In this document: positions 32,548 through 46,800 of the stretch, in pieces
How the letters are laid out: every line of letters starts with the position of its first letter
How positions within the stretch are numbered: the first letter of the stretch is position 1
DNA from: Xestospongia bergquistia
Lineage: Eukaryota; Porifera; Demospongiae; Haplosclerida; Petrosiidae
DNA: 64,000 bases
Assembly: GCA_963965975.1 (NCBI GenBank)
Contig: OZ014412.1
Span: 16,056,249 to 16,120,248, forward strand
Reading direction: 5' to 3'
Notes under the pieces: generated by a model
The model's database searches: none
Told to the model about the DNA's origin: nothing
Seen by the model: only the letters and a program-made list of their open reading frames with translations
Program-made: the position numbers and the translations under genes

Positions 32548-34838
32548 TTACTGGTATTGTTTTGTGTGCCACATTAGGAAGCAGTCTTCAGTATCACCAG
32601 TGTGACAAAGCCAAGTATCGCACTCTCTACAATACCAGGAACTATCAACACGAGCGTGGTGAACTGTGTTATGATAAGAGCATCGACCTCTTCTCAACTT
32701 GTTGTTGTCATCTCTTATCTTCACAGGAAAATGCCTTAGAGATAGTTGACGAATAGCTCCTCCATTGCGACCACATCTTAGTCGACTACAATAGTTGCCT
32801 ATCAACTCTTTTGCCAGCTGAACATGGAACTCCTTTATGTTTTTAAATGTTGCTAACGAGTGATAGTTTTTGTGTAAGATGTATGCATTGGTGACGGTAA
32901 CATTGAAAAGAAAAAAGACTATATATTCATAGAGTTTGCGTGACTTGATTTTGTAGCTGTAATAGCCACGAAGCTGATCCCCCCTGTCTACTCCACCCAT
33001 GTACTTGTTGTATGTTATAATATTTTGTGGACAAGGGATTGCAGAACGAGTTGTATCGACTTGTCGTCGAAGTACAGTACCTACAGCAGATGGTTGTGTA
33101 TTTGATGACATCATGGTCACAACCTTTCTATCGAGCCAAGCTGTAGCAGAGATGTTGTTTTTCTGTAGAGTCACTGAGTCTCCTCTATGAATAAGGTAAG
33201 AAATGTATTCAATACTTATCAATATAATTGTACTTGGTAGTTAGGTACAATAGGCAAAGTCATATGTTCTAATACTGTAGTGTACTCTACTGTACTTTCA
33301 AGTGTAAGATATGTTTGAAACAAACTTGAAAGACTACTTGAGCTATTTATTTGAATGCATTATACCTGTTAGTGAGTTTTAATGTCTTCACTGTAGGTGG
33401 AAATCCTATGCGATGCTTACGAACTGTTCCACATCCATACAATCCATCCGCCTCAAGATCTTCTAACAATTTCAAGCTTGTAAAAAAATTATCAAAGAAA
33501 ATGTGGTGAAATTTGCCTCTCAAATGATTTGTGAGTGTCTTCACTACTCTCGCTCCTAGGTTAACCTCTCGAGTACCTTCTTTTCCAGAATAAATCTGAA
33601 ACTTATGGAAATAGCCATTGTGGCTATCTCCAAGTATCCACACCTTTATGCCTCTTTTAATTGGCTTCATTGGCATATATTGTTTCAGAGATGATCTACC
33701 CTGAAATTTAATCATCGCCTCATCTACAGCAAGCTCACAGTGTGGATTGTATAAGTCAGAAAATCTCTGAAAATGTGATTGATTACTGGGCGAACTTTGC
33801 CCAAACGATCGTGACCTGGTTGCCCTCGAGGTACAAGTGTACTGTTATTAACAAAATGGAGATATCTAGAGATATCTCGAAAACGGTCACGTGAGATGTG
33901 ATCTGCTATTGGTAAGTAATGGAACACAGGATCTTTTTTCCAATAGTCTTCCAATGATGGTAAGGGAACCATCCCCATCAAAAGCATAAAACCAAAATAA
34001 GCCTTTATTTCCTCCACTGTAATTTTGGTCCATAATTCGTATTTAATATCTCCCATTACTTCTTTAGCGTATAAATTGCTTTGTTCCACTATGTTGTCTA
34101 TAAAAGGAGTTGTAAAAAACAACTCAAAAACCTCTAATGGAGAGTTTGGGATAGTGACTGTAGGACCAACAGAAGAGACAAATGGTTTTATGCTTACTGG
34201 TTGTAAGTTAGATGACCAAGTAGATGTAGATGTAGATGTAGAATTGTTAGACGATGGAAGAGTAACACTAGCAGTAGATGATGAATCAATAGATGATAAA
34301 GATGTAGGAGATGATGTTTGGACTGTTGTTGATTGAATAGTAGGTGGTAGTGATGATGTGAATGATAAAAACGGTTGTTGGATTGTTGATAAAATTGACG
34401 ATAAAGATGGTTGGTTAGGAGTTGATGTTTGGACTATAGTTGATTGAATGTTAGGGGGTAGTAACGACTCAGACGTTTGGATAGTAGACGGTAATGTTAC
34501 AGTGGATGGCACATACGATGGAAAATTATTTAGTTGTGGTGATGTATGGTTGTAGACTGAGGTAGATGGATGTGAGATAGAAGTAAGATATTCATTTGCT
34601 AAAAAATAAGAAAGACATGTTGCTATACTGGTATATACTAGATGTATATATCACTTTTTTATGTGAATGTATATTTACCTTCTTCATCATCCTCGTCAAT
34701 ATCTGACAAATCACTAAATTCGTCATCACTTCCCAGCATTACAGGTTCTTGTGGATCATCTAGGTCGAGAAAGTAGTCATCTCCATCAAGCTCTCGAATT
34801 ACATCATCTGTTGTCAAAATTCTTGGTCTTTTTGCCAT
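32548..34838 (-). pseudogene. piggyBac-type transposase with two introns and a frameshift
   Basis: Cut-and-paste transposase acting at TTAA. Inferred exons: 34838-34679 (MAKRPRILTTDDV, acidic DSDDEFSDLSD-like N-terminus, donor AAG|GTAAAT), 34598-33366 and 33184-32548. Introns are 80 bp (34599-34678) and 181 bp (33185-33365). The second removes a stop and restores LTN|RGDSVTL, as in the family. The long exon begins with a Ser/Thr/Pro linker. All three catalytic Asp are visible: VDEA near 33722, FDNFFTS near 33495 and GGVDRGDQL near 32987. The C-terminus has a Cys/His-rich domain (WYCRECDTWLCHTGDTEDCF). A one-base loss near 33770, just before VDEA, shifts the frame. Length would be about 675 residues, normal to slightly long. 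Confidence 0.85.
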
Positions 34839-37800
34839 GTTTATATTACTACATTGTAGATTGATGTTTATATTATAAGATTTTTAATTTATGTTGTGTT
34901 TTTATACAGTATTCAAACTTATTAATTATCGAAGACAATCATCAGTACATATATAAAGAAACTAAAACAGTTGTGATTGCCAGTGTGTTGTGTGGGCCAG
35001 TGTTCTGCAATGCACCAGACCTCTGAGATGGTTACCAGCCTACTCTTTGGAGTATCCCAAAGGCCGGCTAGAGAATAGGGCTGGTAGTCTCTCTTTATGG
35101 AGATGAGGCTGGTGTATTTGTGGGGCCCGGTTCCTGTATAAATAGGATGAGTTTATTCTTGTCCCTTAAAAAAATATAGTTTCTTTAAACAGCCAATTTA
35201 GTTGACCATTGCTGGTCTGTTATCGTTAATGAGATTCATAGGCGCCCCACAAGAGCATGAAGACAATCTTCAGTACATATATAAAGAAACTAAAACAGTT
35301 GTGATTGCCAGTGTGTTGAGGGCCAGTGTTCTGCAATGCACCAGACATCTGAGATGGTTACCAGCCTACTCTTTGGAGTATCCCAAAGGCCGGCTAGAGA
35401 ATAGGGCTGGTAGTCTCTCTTTATGGAGATGAGGCTTGTGTATTTGTGGGGCCTGGTTCCTGCATAAATAGGATGAGTTTATTCTTGTCCCTTAAAAAAT
35501 ATAGTTTCTTATATTTTTAATTATTTAAACAGCCAATTTAGTTGACCATTGCTGATCTGTTATCGTTAATGAGATTCATAGGCGCCCCACAAGAGCATGA
35601 AGACAATCATCAGTACATATATAAAGAAACTAAAACAGTTGTGATTGCCAGTGTGTTGTGTGGGCCAGTGTTCTGCAATGCACCAGACCTCTGAGATGGT
35701 TACCAGCCTAATCTTTGGAGTATCCCAAAGGCCGGCTAGAGAATAGGGCTGGTAGTCTCTCTTTATGGAGATGAGGCTGGTGTATTTGTGGGGCCCGGTT
35801 CCTGTATAAATAGGATGAGTTTATTCTTGTCCCTTAAAAAAATATTGTTTCTTTAAACAGCCAATTTAGTTGACCATTGCTGGTCTGTTATCGTTAATGA
35901 GATTCATAGGCGCCCCACAAGAGCATGAAGACAATCTTCAGTACATATATAAAGAAACTAAAACAGTTGTGATTGCCAGTGTGTTGTGCGCCAGTGTTCT
36001 GCAATGCAACAGACCTCTGAGATGGTTACCAGCCTACTCTTTGGAGTATCCCAAAGGCCGGCTAGAGAATAGGGCTGGTAGTCTCTCTTTATGGAGGTGA
36101 GGCTTGTGTATTTGTGGGGCCTGGTTCCTGCATAAATAGGATGAGTTTATTCATGTCCCTTAAAAAATATAATTTTTTATAGGTTTAATTATTTAAACAG
36201 CCAATTTAGTTGACCATTGCTGGTCTTATCTTTAATGAGATTCATAGGCGCCCCACAAGAGCATGAAGACAATCTTCAGTACAAAGAAACTAAAACAGTT
36301 GTGATTCACAGTGTGTTGTGTGGGCAAGTGTTCTGCAATGCACCAGACCTCTGAGATGGTTACCAGCCTAGTCTTTGGAGTATCCCAAAGGCCGGCTAGA
36401 GAATAGGGCTGGTAGTCTCTCTTTATGGAGATGAGGCTGGTGTATTTGTGGGGCCCGGTTCCTGTATAAATAGGATGAGTTTATTCTTGCCCCTTAAAAA
36501 AATATAGTTTCTTTAAACAGCCAATTTAGTTGACCATTGCTGGTCTGTTATCGTTAATGAGATTCATAGGCGCCCCACAAGAGCATGAAGACAATCTTCA
36601 GTACATATATAAAGAAACTAAAACAGTTGTGATTGCCAGTGTGTTGTGTGGGCCAGTGTTCTGGAATGCACCAGACCTCTGAGATGGTTACCAGCCTACT
36701 CTTTGGAGTATCCCAAAGGCCGGCTAGAGAATAGGGCTGGTAGTCTCTCTTTATGGAGATGAGGCTGGTGTATTTGTGGGGCCCGGTTCCTGCATAAATA
36801 GGATGAGTTTATTCTTGTCCCTTAAAAAATATAGTTTCTTATATTTTTAATTATTTCAACAGCCAATTTAGTTGACCATTGCTGATCTGTTATCGTTAAT
36901 GAGATTCATAGGCGCCCCACAAGAGCATGAAGACAATCATCAGTACATATATAAAGAAACAAAAACAGTTGTGATTGCCAGTGTGTTGTGTGGGCAAGTG
37001 TTCGGCAATGCACCAGACCTCTGAGATGGTTACCAGCCTACTCTTTGGAGTATCCCAAAGGCCGGCTAGAGAATAGGGCTGGTAGTCTCTCTTTATGGAG
37101 ATGAGGCTGGTGTATTTGTGGGGCCCGGTTCCTGTATAAATAGGATGAGTTTATTCTTGTCCCTTAAAAAAATATAGTTTCTTTAAACAGCCAATTTAGT
37201 TGACCATTGCTGGTCTGTTATCGTTAATGAGATTCATAGGCGCCCCACAAGAGCATGAAGACAATCTTCAGTACATATACAAAGAAACTAAAACAGTTGT
37301 GATTGCCAGTGTGTTGTGCGCCAGTGTTCTGCAATGCAACAGACCTCTGAGATGGTTACCAGCCTACTCTTTGGAGTATCCCAAAGGCCGGCTAGAGAAT
37401 AGGGCTGGTAGTCTCTCTTTATGGAGGTGAGGCTTGTGTATTTGTGGGGCCTGGTTCCTGCATAAATAGGATGAGTTTATTCTTGTCCCTTAAAAAATAT
37501 AATTTTTTATAGGTTTAATTATTTAAACAGCCAATTTAGTTGACCATTGCTGGTCTTATCTTTAATGAGATTCATAGGCGCCCCACAAGAGCAGGAAGAC
37601 AATCTTCAGTACAAAGAAACTAAAACAGTTGTGATTCACAGTGTGTTGTGTGGGCAAGTGTTCTGCAATGCTCCAGACCTCTGAGATGGTTACCAGCCTA
37701 GTCTTTGGAGTATCCCAAAGGCCGGCTAGAGAATAGGGCTGGTAGTCTCTCTTTATGGAGATGAGGCTGGTGTATTTGTGGGGCCCGGTTCCTGTATAAA

Positions 37801-40800
37801 TAGGATGAGTTTATTCTTGCCCCTTAAAAAAATATAGTTTCTTTAAACAGCCAATTTAGTTGACCATTGCTGGTCTGTTATCGTTAATGAGATTCATAGG
37901 CGCCCCACAAGAGCATGAAGACAATCTTCAGTACATATATAAAGAAACTAAAACAGTTGTGATTGCCAGTGTGTTGTGTGGGCCAGTGTTCTGGAATGCA
38001 CCAGACCTCTGAGATGGTTACCAGCCTACTCTTTGGAGTATCCCAAAGGCCGGCTAGAGAATAGGGCTGGTAGTCTCTCTTTATGGAGATGAGGCTGGTG
38101 TATTTGTGGGACCCGGTTCCTGCATAAATAGGATGAGTTTATTCTTGTCCCTTAAAAAAAATATAGTTTCTTATAGTTTTAATTATTTAAACAGACAATT
38201 TAGTTGACCATTGCTGGTCAGTTATCGTTAATGAGATTCATAGGTGCCCCACAAGAGCATGAAGACAATCTTCAGTACATATATAAAGAAACTAAAACGG
38301 TTGTGATTGCAAGTGTGTTGTGGGCCAGTGTTCTGCAATGCATCAGACCTCTGAAATGGTTACCAGCCTACTCTTTGGAGTATCCCAAAGGCCGGCTAGA
38401 GAATAGGGCTGGTAGTCTCTCTTTATGGAGATGAGGCTTGTGTATTTGTGGGGCCCGGTTCCTGCATAAATAGGATGAGTTTATTCTTGTCCCTTAAAAA
38501 ATATAATTTTTTATAGGTTTAATTATTTAAACAGCCAATTTAGTTGACCATTGCTGGTCTGTTATCGTTAATGAGATTCATAGGCGCCCCACAAGAGCAT
38601 GAAGACAATCTTCAGTACGAAGAAACTAAAACAGTTGTGATTCACAGTGTGTTGTTTGGGCCAGTGTTCTGCAATGCACCAGACCTCTGAGATGGTTACC
38701 AGCCTACTCTTTGGAGTATCCCAAAGGCCGGCTAGAGAATAGGGCTGGTAGTCTCTCTTTATGGAGATGAGGCTGGTGTATTTGTGGGGCCCGGTTCCTG
38801 CATAAATAGGATGAGTTTATTCTTGTCCCTTAAAAAATATAGTTTCTTATATTTTTAATTATTTAAACAGCCAATTTAGTTGACCATTGCTGATCTGTTA
38901 TCGTTAATGAGATTCATAGGCGCCCCACAAGAGCATGAAGACAATCATCAGTACATATATAAAGAAACAAAAACAGTTGTGATTGCCAGTGTGTTGTGTG
39001 GGCAAGTGTTCGGCAATGCACCAGACCTCTGAGATGGTTACCAGCCTACTCTTTGGAGTATCCCAAAGGCCGGCTAGAGAATAGGGCTGGTAGTCTCTCT
39101 TTATGGAGATGAGGCTGGTGTATTTGTGGGGCCCGGTTCCTGTATAAATAGGATGAGTTTATTCTTGTCCCTTAAAAAAATATAGTTTCTTTAAACAGCC
39201 AATTTAGTTGACCATTGCTGGTCTGTTATCGTTAATGAGATTCATAGGCGCCCCACAAGAGCATGAAGACAATCTTCAGTACATATACAAAGAAACTAAA
39301 ACAGTTGTGATTGCCAGTGTGTTGTGCGCCAGTGTTCTGCAATGCAACAGACCTCTGAGATGGTTACCAGCCTACTCTTTGGAGTATCCCAAAGGCCGGC
39401 TAGAGAATAGGGCTGGTAGTCTCTCTTTATGGAGGTGAGGCTTGTGTATTTGTGGGGCCTGGTTCCTGCATAAATAGGATGAGTTTATTCTTGTCCCTTA
39501 AAAAATATAATTTTTTATAGGTTTAATTATTTAAACAGCCAATTTAGTTGACCATTGCTGGTCTTATCTTTAATGAGATTCATAGGCGCCCCACAAGAGC
39601 AGGAAGACAATCTTCAGTACAAAGAAACTAAAACAGTTGTGATTCACAGTGTGTTGTGTGGGCAAGTGTTCTGCAATGCTCCAGACCTCTGAGATGGTTA
39701 CCAGCCTAGTCTTTGGAGTATCCCAAAGGCCGGCTAGAGAATAGGGCTGGTAGTCTCTCTTTATGGAGATGAGGCTGGTGTATTTGTGGGGCCCGGTTCC
39801 TGTATAAATAGGATGAGTTTATTCTTGCCCCTTAAAAAAATATAGTTTCTTTAAACAGCCAATTTAGTTGACCATTGCTGGTCTGTTATCGTTAATGAGA
39901 TTCATAGGCGCCCCACAAGAGCATGAAGACAATCTTCAGTACATATATAAAGAAACTAAAACAGTTGTGATTGCCAGTGTGTTGTGTGGGCCAGTGTTCT
40001 GGAATGCACCAGACCTCTGAGATGGTTACCAGCCTACTCTTTGGAGTATCCCAAAGGCCGGCTAGAGAATAGGGCTGGTAGTCTCTCTTTATGGAGATGA
40101 GGCTGGTGTATTTGTGGGACCCGGTTCCTGCATAAATAGGATGAGTTTATTCTTGTCCCTTAAAAAAAATATAGTTTCTTATAGTTTTAATTATTTAAAC
40201 AGACAATTTAGTTGACCATTGCTGGTCAGTTATCGTTAATGAGATTCATAGGTGCCCCACAAGAGCATGAAGACAATCTTCAGTACATATATAAAGAAAC
40301 TAAAACGGTTGTGATTGCAAGTGTGTTGTGGGCCAGTGTTCTGCAATGCATCAGACCTCTGAAATGGTTACCAGCCTACTCTTTGGAGTATCCCAAAGGC
40401 CGGCTAGAGAATAGGGCTGGTAGTCTCTCTTTATGGAGATGAGGCTTGTGTATTTGTGGGGCCCGGTTCCTGCATAAATAGGATGAGTTTATTCTTGTCC
40501 CTTAAAAAATATAATTTTTTATAGGTTTAATTATTTAAACAGCCAATTTAGTTGACCATTGCTGGTCTGTTATCGTTAATGAGATTCATAGGCGCCCCAC
40601 AAGAGCATGAAGACAATCTTCAGTACGAAGAAACTAAAACAGTTGTGATTCACAGTGTGTTGTTTGGGCCAGTGTTCTGCAATGCACCAGACCTCTGAGA
40701 TGGTTACCAGCCTACTCTTTGGAGTATCCCAAAGGCCGGCTAGAGAATAGGGCTGGTAGTCTCTCTTTATGGAGATGAGGCTGGTGTATTTGTGGGGCCC

Positions 40801-43800
40801 GGTTCCTGCATAAATAGGATGAGTTTATTCTTGTCCCTTAAAAAATATAGTTTCTTATATTTTTAATTATTTAAACAGCCAATTTAGTTGACCATTGCTG
40901 ATCTGTTATCGTTAATGAGATTCATAGGCGCCCCACAAGAGCATGAAGACAATCATCAGTACATATATAAAGAAACTAAAACAGTTGTGATTGCCAGTGT
41001 GTTGTGTGGGCCAGTGTTCTGCAATGCACCAGACCTCTGAGATGGTTACCAGCCTACTCTTTGGAGTATCCCAAAGGCCGGCTAGAGAATAGGGCTGGTA
41101 GTCTCTCTTTATGGAGATGAGGCTGGTGTATTTGTGGGGCCCGGTTCCTGTATAAATAGGACGAGTTTATTCTTGTCCCTTAAAAAAAATATAGTTTCCT
41201 TAAACAGCCAATTTAGTTGACCATTGCTGGTCTGTTATCGTTAATGAGATTCATAGGCGCCCCACAAGAGCATGAAGACAATCTTCAGTACATATATAAA
41301 GAAATTAAAACTGTTGTGATTGCCAGTGAGTTGTGGGCCAGTGTTCTGCAATGCACCAGACCTCTGAGATGGTTACCAGCCTACTCTTTGGAGTATCCCA
41401 AAGGCCGGCTAGAGAATAGGGCTGGTAGTCTCTCTTTATGGAGATGAGTCTGGTGTATTTGTGGGGCCCGGTTCTTGCATAAATAGGATGAGTTCATTCT
41501 TGTCCCTTAAAAAATATAGTTTCTTATATTTTTAATTATTTAAACAGCCAATTTAGTTGACCATTGCTGGTCTGTTATCGTTAATGAGATTCATAGGCGC
41601 CCCACAAGAGCATGAAGACAATCATCAGTACATATATAAAGAAACTAATACAGTTGTGATTGCCAGTGTGTTGTGTGGGCCAGTGTTCTGCAATGCACCA
41701 GACCTCTGAGATGGTTACCAGCCTACTCTTTGGAGTATCCCAAAGGCCGGCTAGAGAATAGGGCTGGTAGTCTCTCTTTATGGAGATGAGGCTGGTGTAT
41801 TTGTGGGGCCAGGTTCCTGTATAAATAGGATGAGTTTATTCTTGTACCTTAAAAAAATATAGTTTCTTTAAACAGCCAATTTAGTTGACCATTGCTGGTC
41901 TGTTATCGTTAATGAGATTCATAGGCGCCCCACAAGAGCATGAAGACAATCTTCAGTACATATATAAAGAAACTAAAACAGTTGTGATTGCCAGTGTGTT
42001 GTGGGCCAGTGTTCTGCAATGCACCAGACATCTGAGATGGTTACCAGCCTACTCTTTGGAGTATCCCAAAGGCCGGCTAGAGAATAGGGCTGGTAGTCTC
42101 TCTTTATGGAGATGAGGCTGGTGTATTTGTGGGGCCTGGTTCCTGCATAAATAGGATGAGTTTATTCTTGTCCCTTAAAAAATATAATTTTTTATAGGTT
42201 TTTAATTATTTAAACAGCCAATTTAGTTGACCATTGCTGGTCTGTTATCTTTAATGAGATTCATAGGCGCCCCACAAGAGCATGAAGTCAATCTTCAGTA
42301 CAAAGAAACTAAAACAGTTGTGATTGCCAGTGTGTTGTTTGGGCCAGTGTTCTGCAATGCACCAGACCTCTGAGATGGTTACCAGCCTACTCTTTGGAGT
42401 ATCCCAAAGGCCGGATAGAGAATAGGGCTGGTAGTCTCTCTTTATGGAGGTGAGGCTGGTGTATTTGTGGGGCCCGGTTCCTGTATAAATAGGATGAGTT
42501 TATTCTTGTCCCTTAAAAAGATATAGTTTCTTTAAAAAGCCAATTTAGTTGACCATTGCTGGTCTGTTATCTTTAATGAGATTCATAGGTGCCCCACAAG
42601 AGCATGAAGACAATCTTCAGTACAAAGAAACTAAAACAGTTGTGATTCACAGTGTGTTGTTTGGGCCAGTGTTCTGCAATGCACCAGACCTCTGAGATGG
42701 TTACCAGCCTACTCTTTGGAGTATCCCAAAGGCCGGCTAGAGAATAGGGCTGGTAGTCTCTCTTTATGGAGATGAGGCTGGTGTATTTGTGGGGCCCGGT
42801 TCCTGTATAAATAGGATGAGTTTATTCTTGTCCCTTAAAAAAATATAGTTTCTTTAAACAGCCAATTTAGTTGACCATTGCTGGTCTGTTATCGTTAATG
42901 AGATTCATAGGCGCCCCACAAGAGCATGAAGACAATCTGCAGTACATATATAAAGAAACTAAAACAGTTGTGATTGCCAGTGTGTTGAGGGCCAGTGTTC
43001 TGCAATGCACCAGACATCTGAGATGGTTACCAGCCTACTCTTTGGAGTATCCCAAAGGCCGGCTAGAGAATAGGGCTGGTAATCTCTCTTAATGGAGATG
43101 AGGCTGGTGTATTTGTGGGACCCGGTTCCTGCATAAATAGGATGAGTTTATTCTTGTCCCTTAAAAAAAATATAGTTTCTTATAGTTTTAATTATTTAAA
43201 CAGACAATTTAGTGGACCATTGCTGGTCAGTTATCGTTAATGAGATTCATAGGTGCCCCACAAGAGCATGAAGACAATCTTCAGTACATATATAAAGAAA
43301 CAAACGGTTGTGATTGCCAGTGTGTTGTGGGTTAGTGTTCTGCAATGCATCAGACCTCTGAGATGGTTACCAGCCTACTCTGGCAAAGGCCAGCTAGAGA
43401 ATAGGGCTGGTAGTCTCTCTTTATGGAGATGAGGCTTGTGTATTTGTGGGGCCCGGTTCCTGCATAAATAGGATGAGTTTATTCTTGTCCCTTAAAAAAA
43501 TATATTTTCTTATAGTTTTAATTATTTAAACAGCCAATTTAGTTGACCATTGCTGGTCAGTTAACGTTAATGAGATTCATAGGCGCCCCACAAGAGCAGG
43601 AAGACAATCTTCAGTACATATATAAAGAAACTAAAACAGTTGTGATTACCAGTGTGTTGTGTGGGCCAGTGTTCAGCAATGCACAAGAACTCTGAGATGG
43701 TTACCAGCCTACTCTTTGGAGTATCCCAAAGGCCGGCTAGAGAATAGGGCTGGTAGTCTCTCTTTATGGAGATGAGGCTTGTGTATTTGTGGGGCCTGGT

Positions 43801-46800
43801 TCCTGCATAAATAGGATGAGTTTATTCTTGTCCCTTAAAAAATATAATTTTTTATAGGTTTAATTATTTAAACAGCCAATTTAGTTGACCATTGCTGGTC
43901 TGTTATCGTTAATGAGATTCATAGGCGCCCACAAGAGCATGAAGACAATCTTCAGTACATATATAAAGAAACTAAAACAGTTGTGATTGCCAGTGTGTTT
44001 TGTGGGCCAGTGTTCTGCAATGCACCAGACCTCTGAGATGGTTACCAGCCTACTCTTTGGAGTATCCCAAAGGCCGGCTAGAGAATAGGGCTGGTAGTCT
44101 CTCTTTATGGAGATGAGGCTGGTGTATTTGTGGGACCCGGTTCCTGCATAAATAAGATGAGTTTATTCTTGTCCCTTAAAAAAAATATAGATTCTTATAG
44201 TTTTAATTATTTAAACAGACAATTTAGTTGACCATTGCTGGTCAGTTATCGTTAATGAGATTCATAGGCGCCCCACAAGAGCATGAAGACAATCTTCAGT
44301 ACATATATAAAGAAACTAAAACGGTTGTGATTGCAAGTGTGTTGTGGGCCAGTGTTCTGCAATGCATCAGACCTCTGAAATGGTTACCAGCCTACTCTTT
44401 GGAGTATCCCAAAGGCCGGCTAGAGAATAGGGCTGGTAGTCTCTCTTTATGGAGATGAGGCTTGTGTATTTGTGGGGCCTGGTTCCTGCATAAATAGGAT
44501 GAGTTTATTCTTGTCCCTTAAAAAATATAATTTTTTATAGGTTTAATTATTTAAACAGCCAATTTAGTTGACCATTGCTGGTCTGTTATCTTTAATGAGA
44601 TTCATAAGCGCCCCACAAGAGCATGAAGACAATCTTCAGTACAAAGAAACTAAAACAGTTGTGATTCACAGTGTGTTGTTTGGGCCAGTGTTCTGCAATG
44701 CACCAGACCTCTGAGATGGTTACCAGCCTAATCTTTGGAGTATCCCAAAGGCCAGCTAGAGAATAGGGCTGGTAGTCTCTCTTTATGAAGATGAGGCTGG
44801 TGTATTTGTGGGGCCCGGTTCCTGCATAAATAGGATGAGTTTATTCTTGTCCCTTAAAAAAATACAGTTTCTTTAAACAGCCAATTTAGTTGACCATTGC
44901 TGGTCTGTTATCATTAATGAGATTCATAGACGCCCCACAAGAGCATGAAGACAATCTTCAGTACATATATAAAGAAACTAAAACAGTTGTGATTGCCAGT
45001 GTGTTGTGGGCCAGTGTTCTGCAATGCATCAGACCTCTGAGATGGTTACCAGCCTACTCTTTGGAGTATCCCAAAGGCCGGCTAGAGAATAGGGCTGGTA
45101 GTCTCTCTTTATGGAGATGAGGCTGGTGTATTTGTGGGGCCCGGTTCCTGCATAAATAGGATGAGTTTATTCTTGTCCCTTAAAAAATACAGTTTCTTTA
45201 AACAGCCAATTTAGTTGACCATTGCTGGTCTGTTATCGTTAAAGAGATTCATAGGCGCCCCACAAGAGCATGAAGACAATCTTCAGTACATATATAAAGA
45301 AACTAAAACAGTTGTGATTGCCAGTGTGTTGTGGGCCAGTGTTCTGCAATGCATCAGACCTCTATGATGGTTACCAACCTAGTCTTTGGAGTATCCCAAA
45401 GGCCGGCTAGAGAATAGGGCTGGTAGTCTCTCTTTAAGCGAGATGAGGCTGGTGTATTTGTGGGGCCCGGTTCCTGTATAAATAGGACGAGTTTATTCTT
45501 GTCCCTTAAAAAAAATATAGTTTCCTTAAACAGCCAATTTAGTTGACCATTGCTGGTCTGTTATCGTTAATGAGATTCATAGGCGCCCCACAAGAGCATG
45601 AAGACAATCTTCAGTACATATATAAAGAAATTAAAACTGTTGTGATTGCCAGTGAGTTGTGGGCCAGTGTTCTGCAATGCACCAGACCTCTGAGATGGTT
45701 ACCAGCCTACTCTTTGGAGTATCCCAAAGGCCGGCTAGAGAATAGGGCTGGTAGTCTCTCTTTATGGAGATGAGTCTGGTGTATTTGTGGGGCCCGGTTC
45801 TTGCATAAATAGGATGAGTTCATTCTTGTCCCTTAAAAAATATAGTTTCTTATATTTTTAATTATTTAAACAGCCAATTTAGTTGACCATTGCTGGTCTG
45901 TTATCGTTAATGAGATTCATAGGCGCCCCACAAGAGCATGAAGACAATCATCAGTACATATATAAAGAAACTAATACAGTTGTGATTGCCAGTGTGTTGT
46001 GTGGGCCAGTGTTCTGCAATGCACCAGACCTCTGAGATGGTTACCAGCCTACTCTTTGGAGTATCCCAAAGGCCGGCTAGAGAATAGGGCTGGTAGTCTC
46101 TCTTTATGGAGATGAGGCTGGTGTATTTGTGGGGCCAGGTTCCTGTATAAATAGGATGAGTTTATTCTTGTACCTTAAAAAAATATAGTTTCTTTAAACA
46201 GCCAATTTAGTTGACCATTGCTGGTCTGTTATCGTTAATGAGATTCATAGGCGCCCCACAAGAGCATGAAGACAATCTTCAGTACATATATAAAGAAACT
46301 AAAACAGTTGTGATTGCCAGTGTGTTGTGGGCCAGTGTTCTGCAATGCACCAGACATCTGAGATGGTTACCAGCCTACTCTTTGGAGTATCCCAAAGGCC
46401 GGCTAGAGAATAGGGCTGGTAGTCTCTCTTTATGGAGATGAGGCTGGTGTATTTGTGGGGCCTGGTTCCTGCATAAATAGGATGAGTTTATTCTTGTCCC
46501 TTAAAAAATATAATTTTTTATAGGTTTTTAATTATTTAAACAGCCAATTTAGTTGACCATTGCTGGTCTGTTATCTTTAATGAGATTCATAGGCGCCCCA
46601 CAAGAGCATGAAGTCAATCTTCAGTACAAAGAAACTAAAACAGTTGTGATTGCCAGTGTGTTGTTTGGGCCAGTGTTCTGCAATGCACCAGACCTCTGAG
46701 ATGGTTACCAGCCTACTCTTTGGAGTATCCCAAAGGCCGGATAGAGAATAGGGCTGGTAGTCTCTCTTTATGGAGATGAGGCTGGTGTATTTGTGGGGCC

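Noticed and set aside
31946-34925. Complete piggyBac element bounded by TTAA at 31946 and 34922
   Set aside because: The sequences inside the two TTAA sites are not inverted copies of each other, so at least one end is missing.
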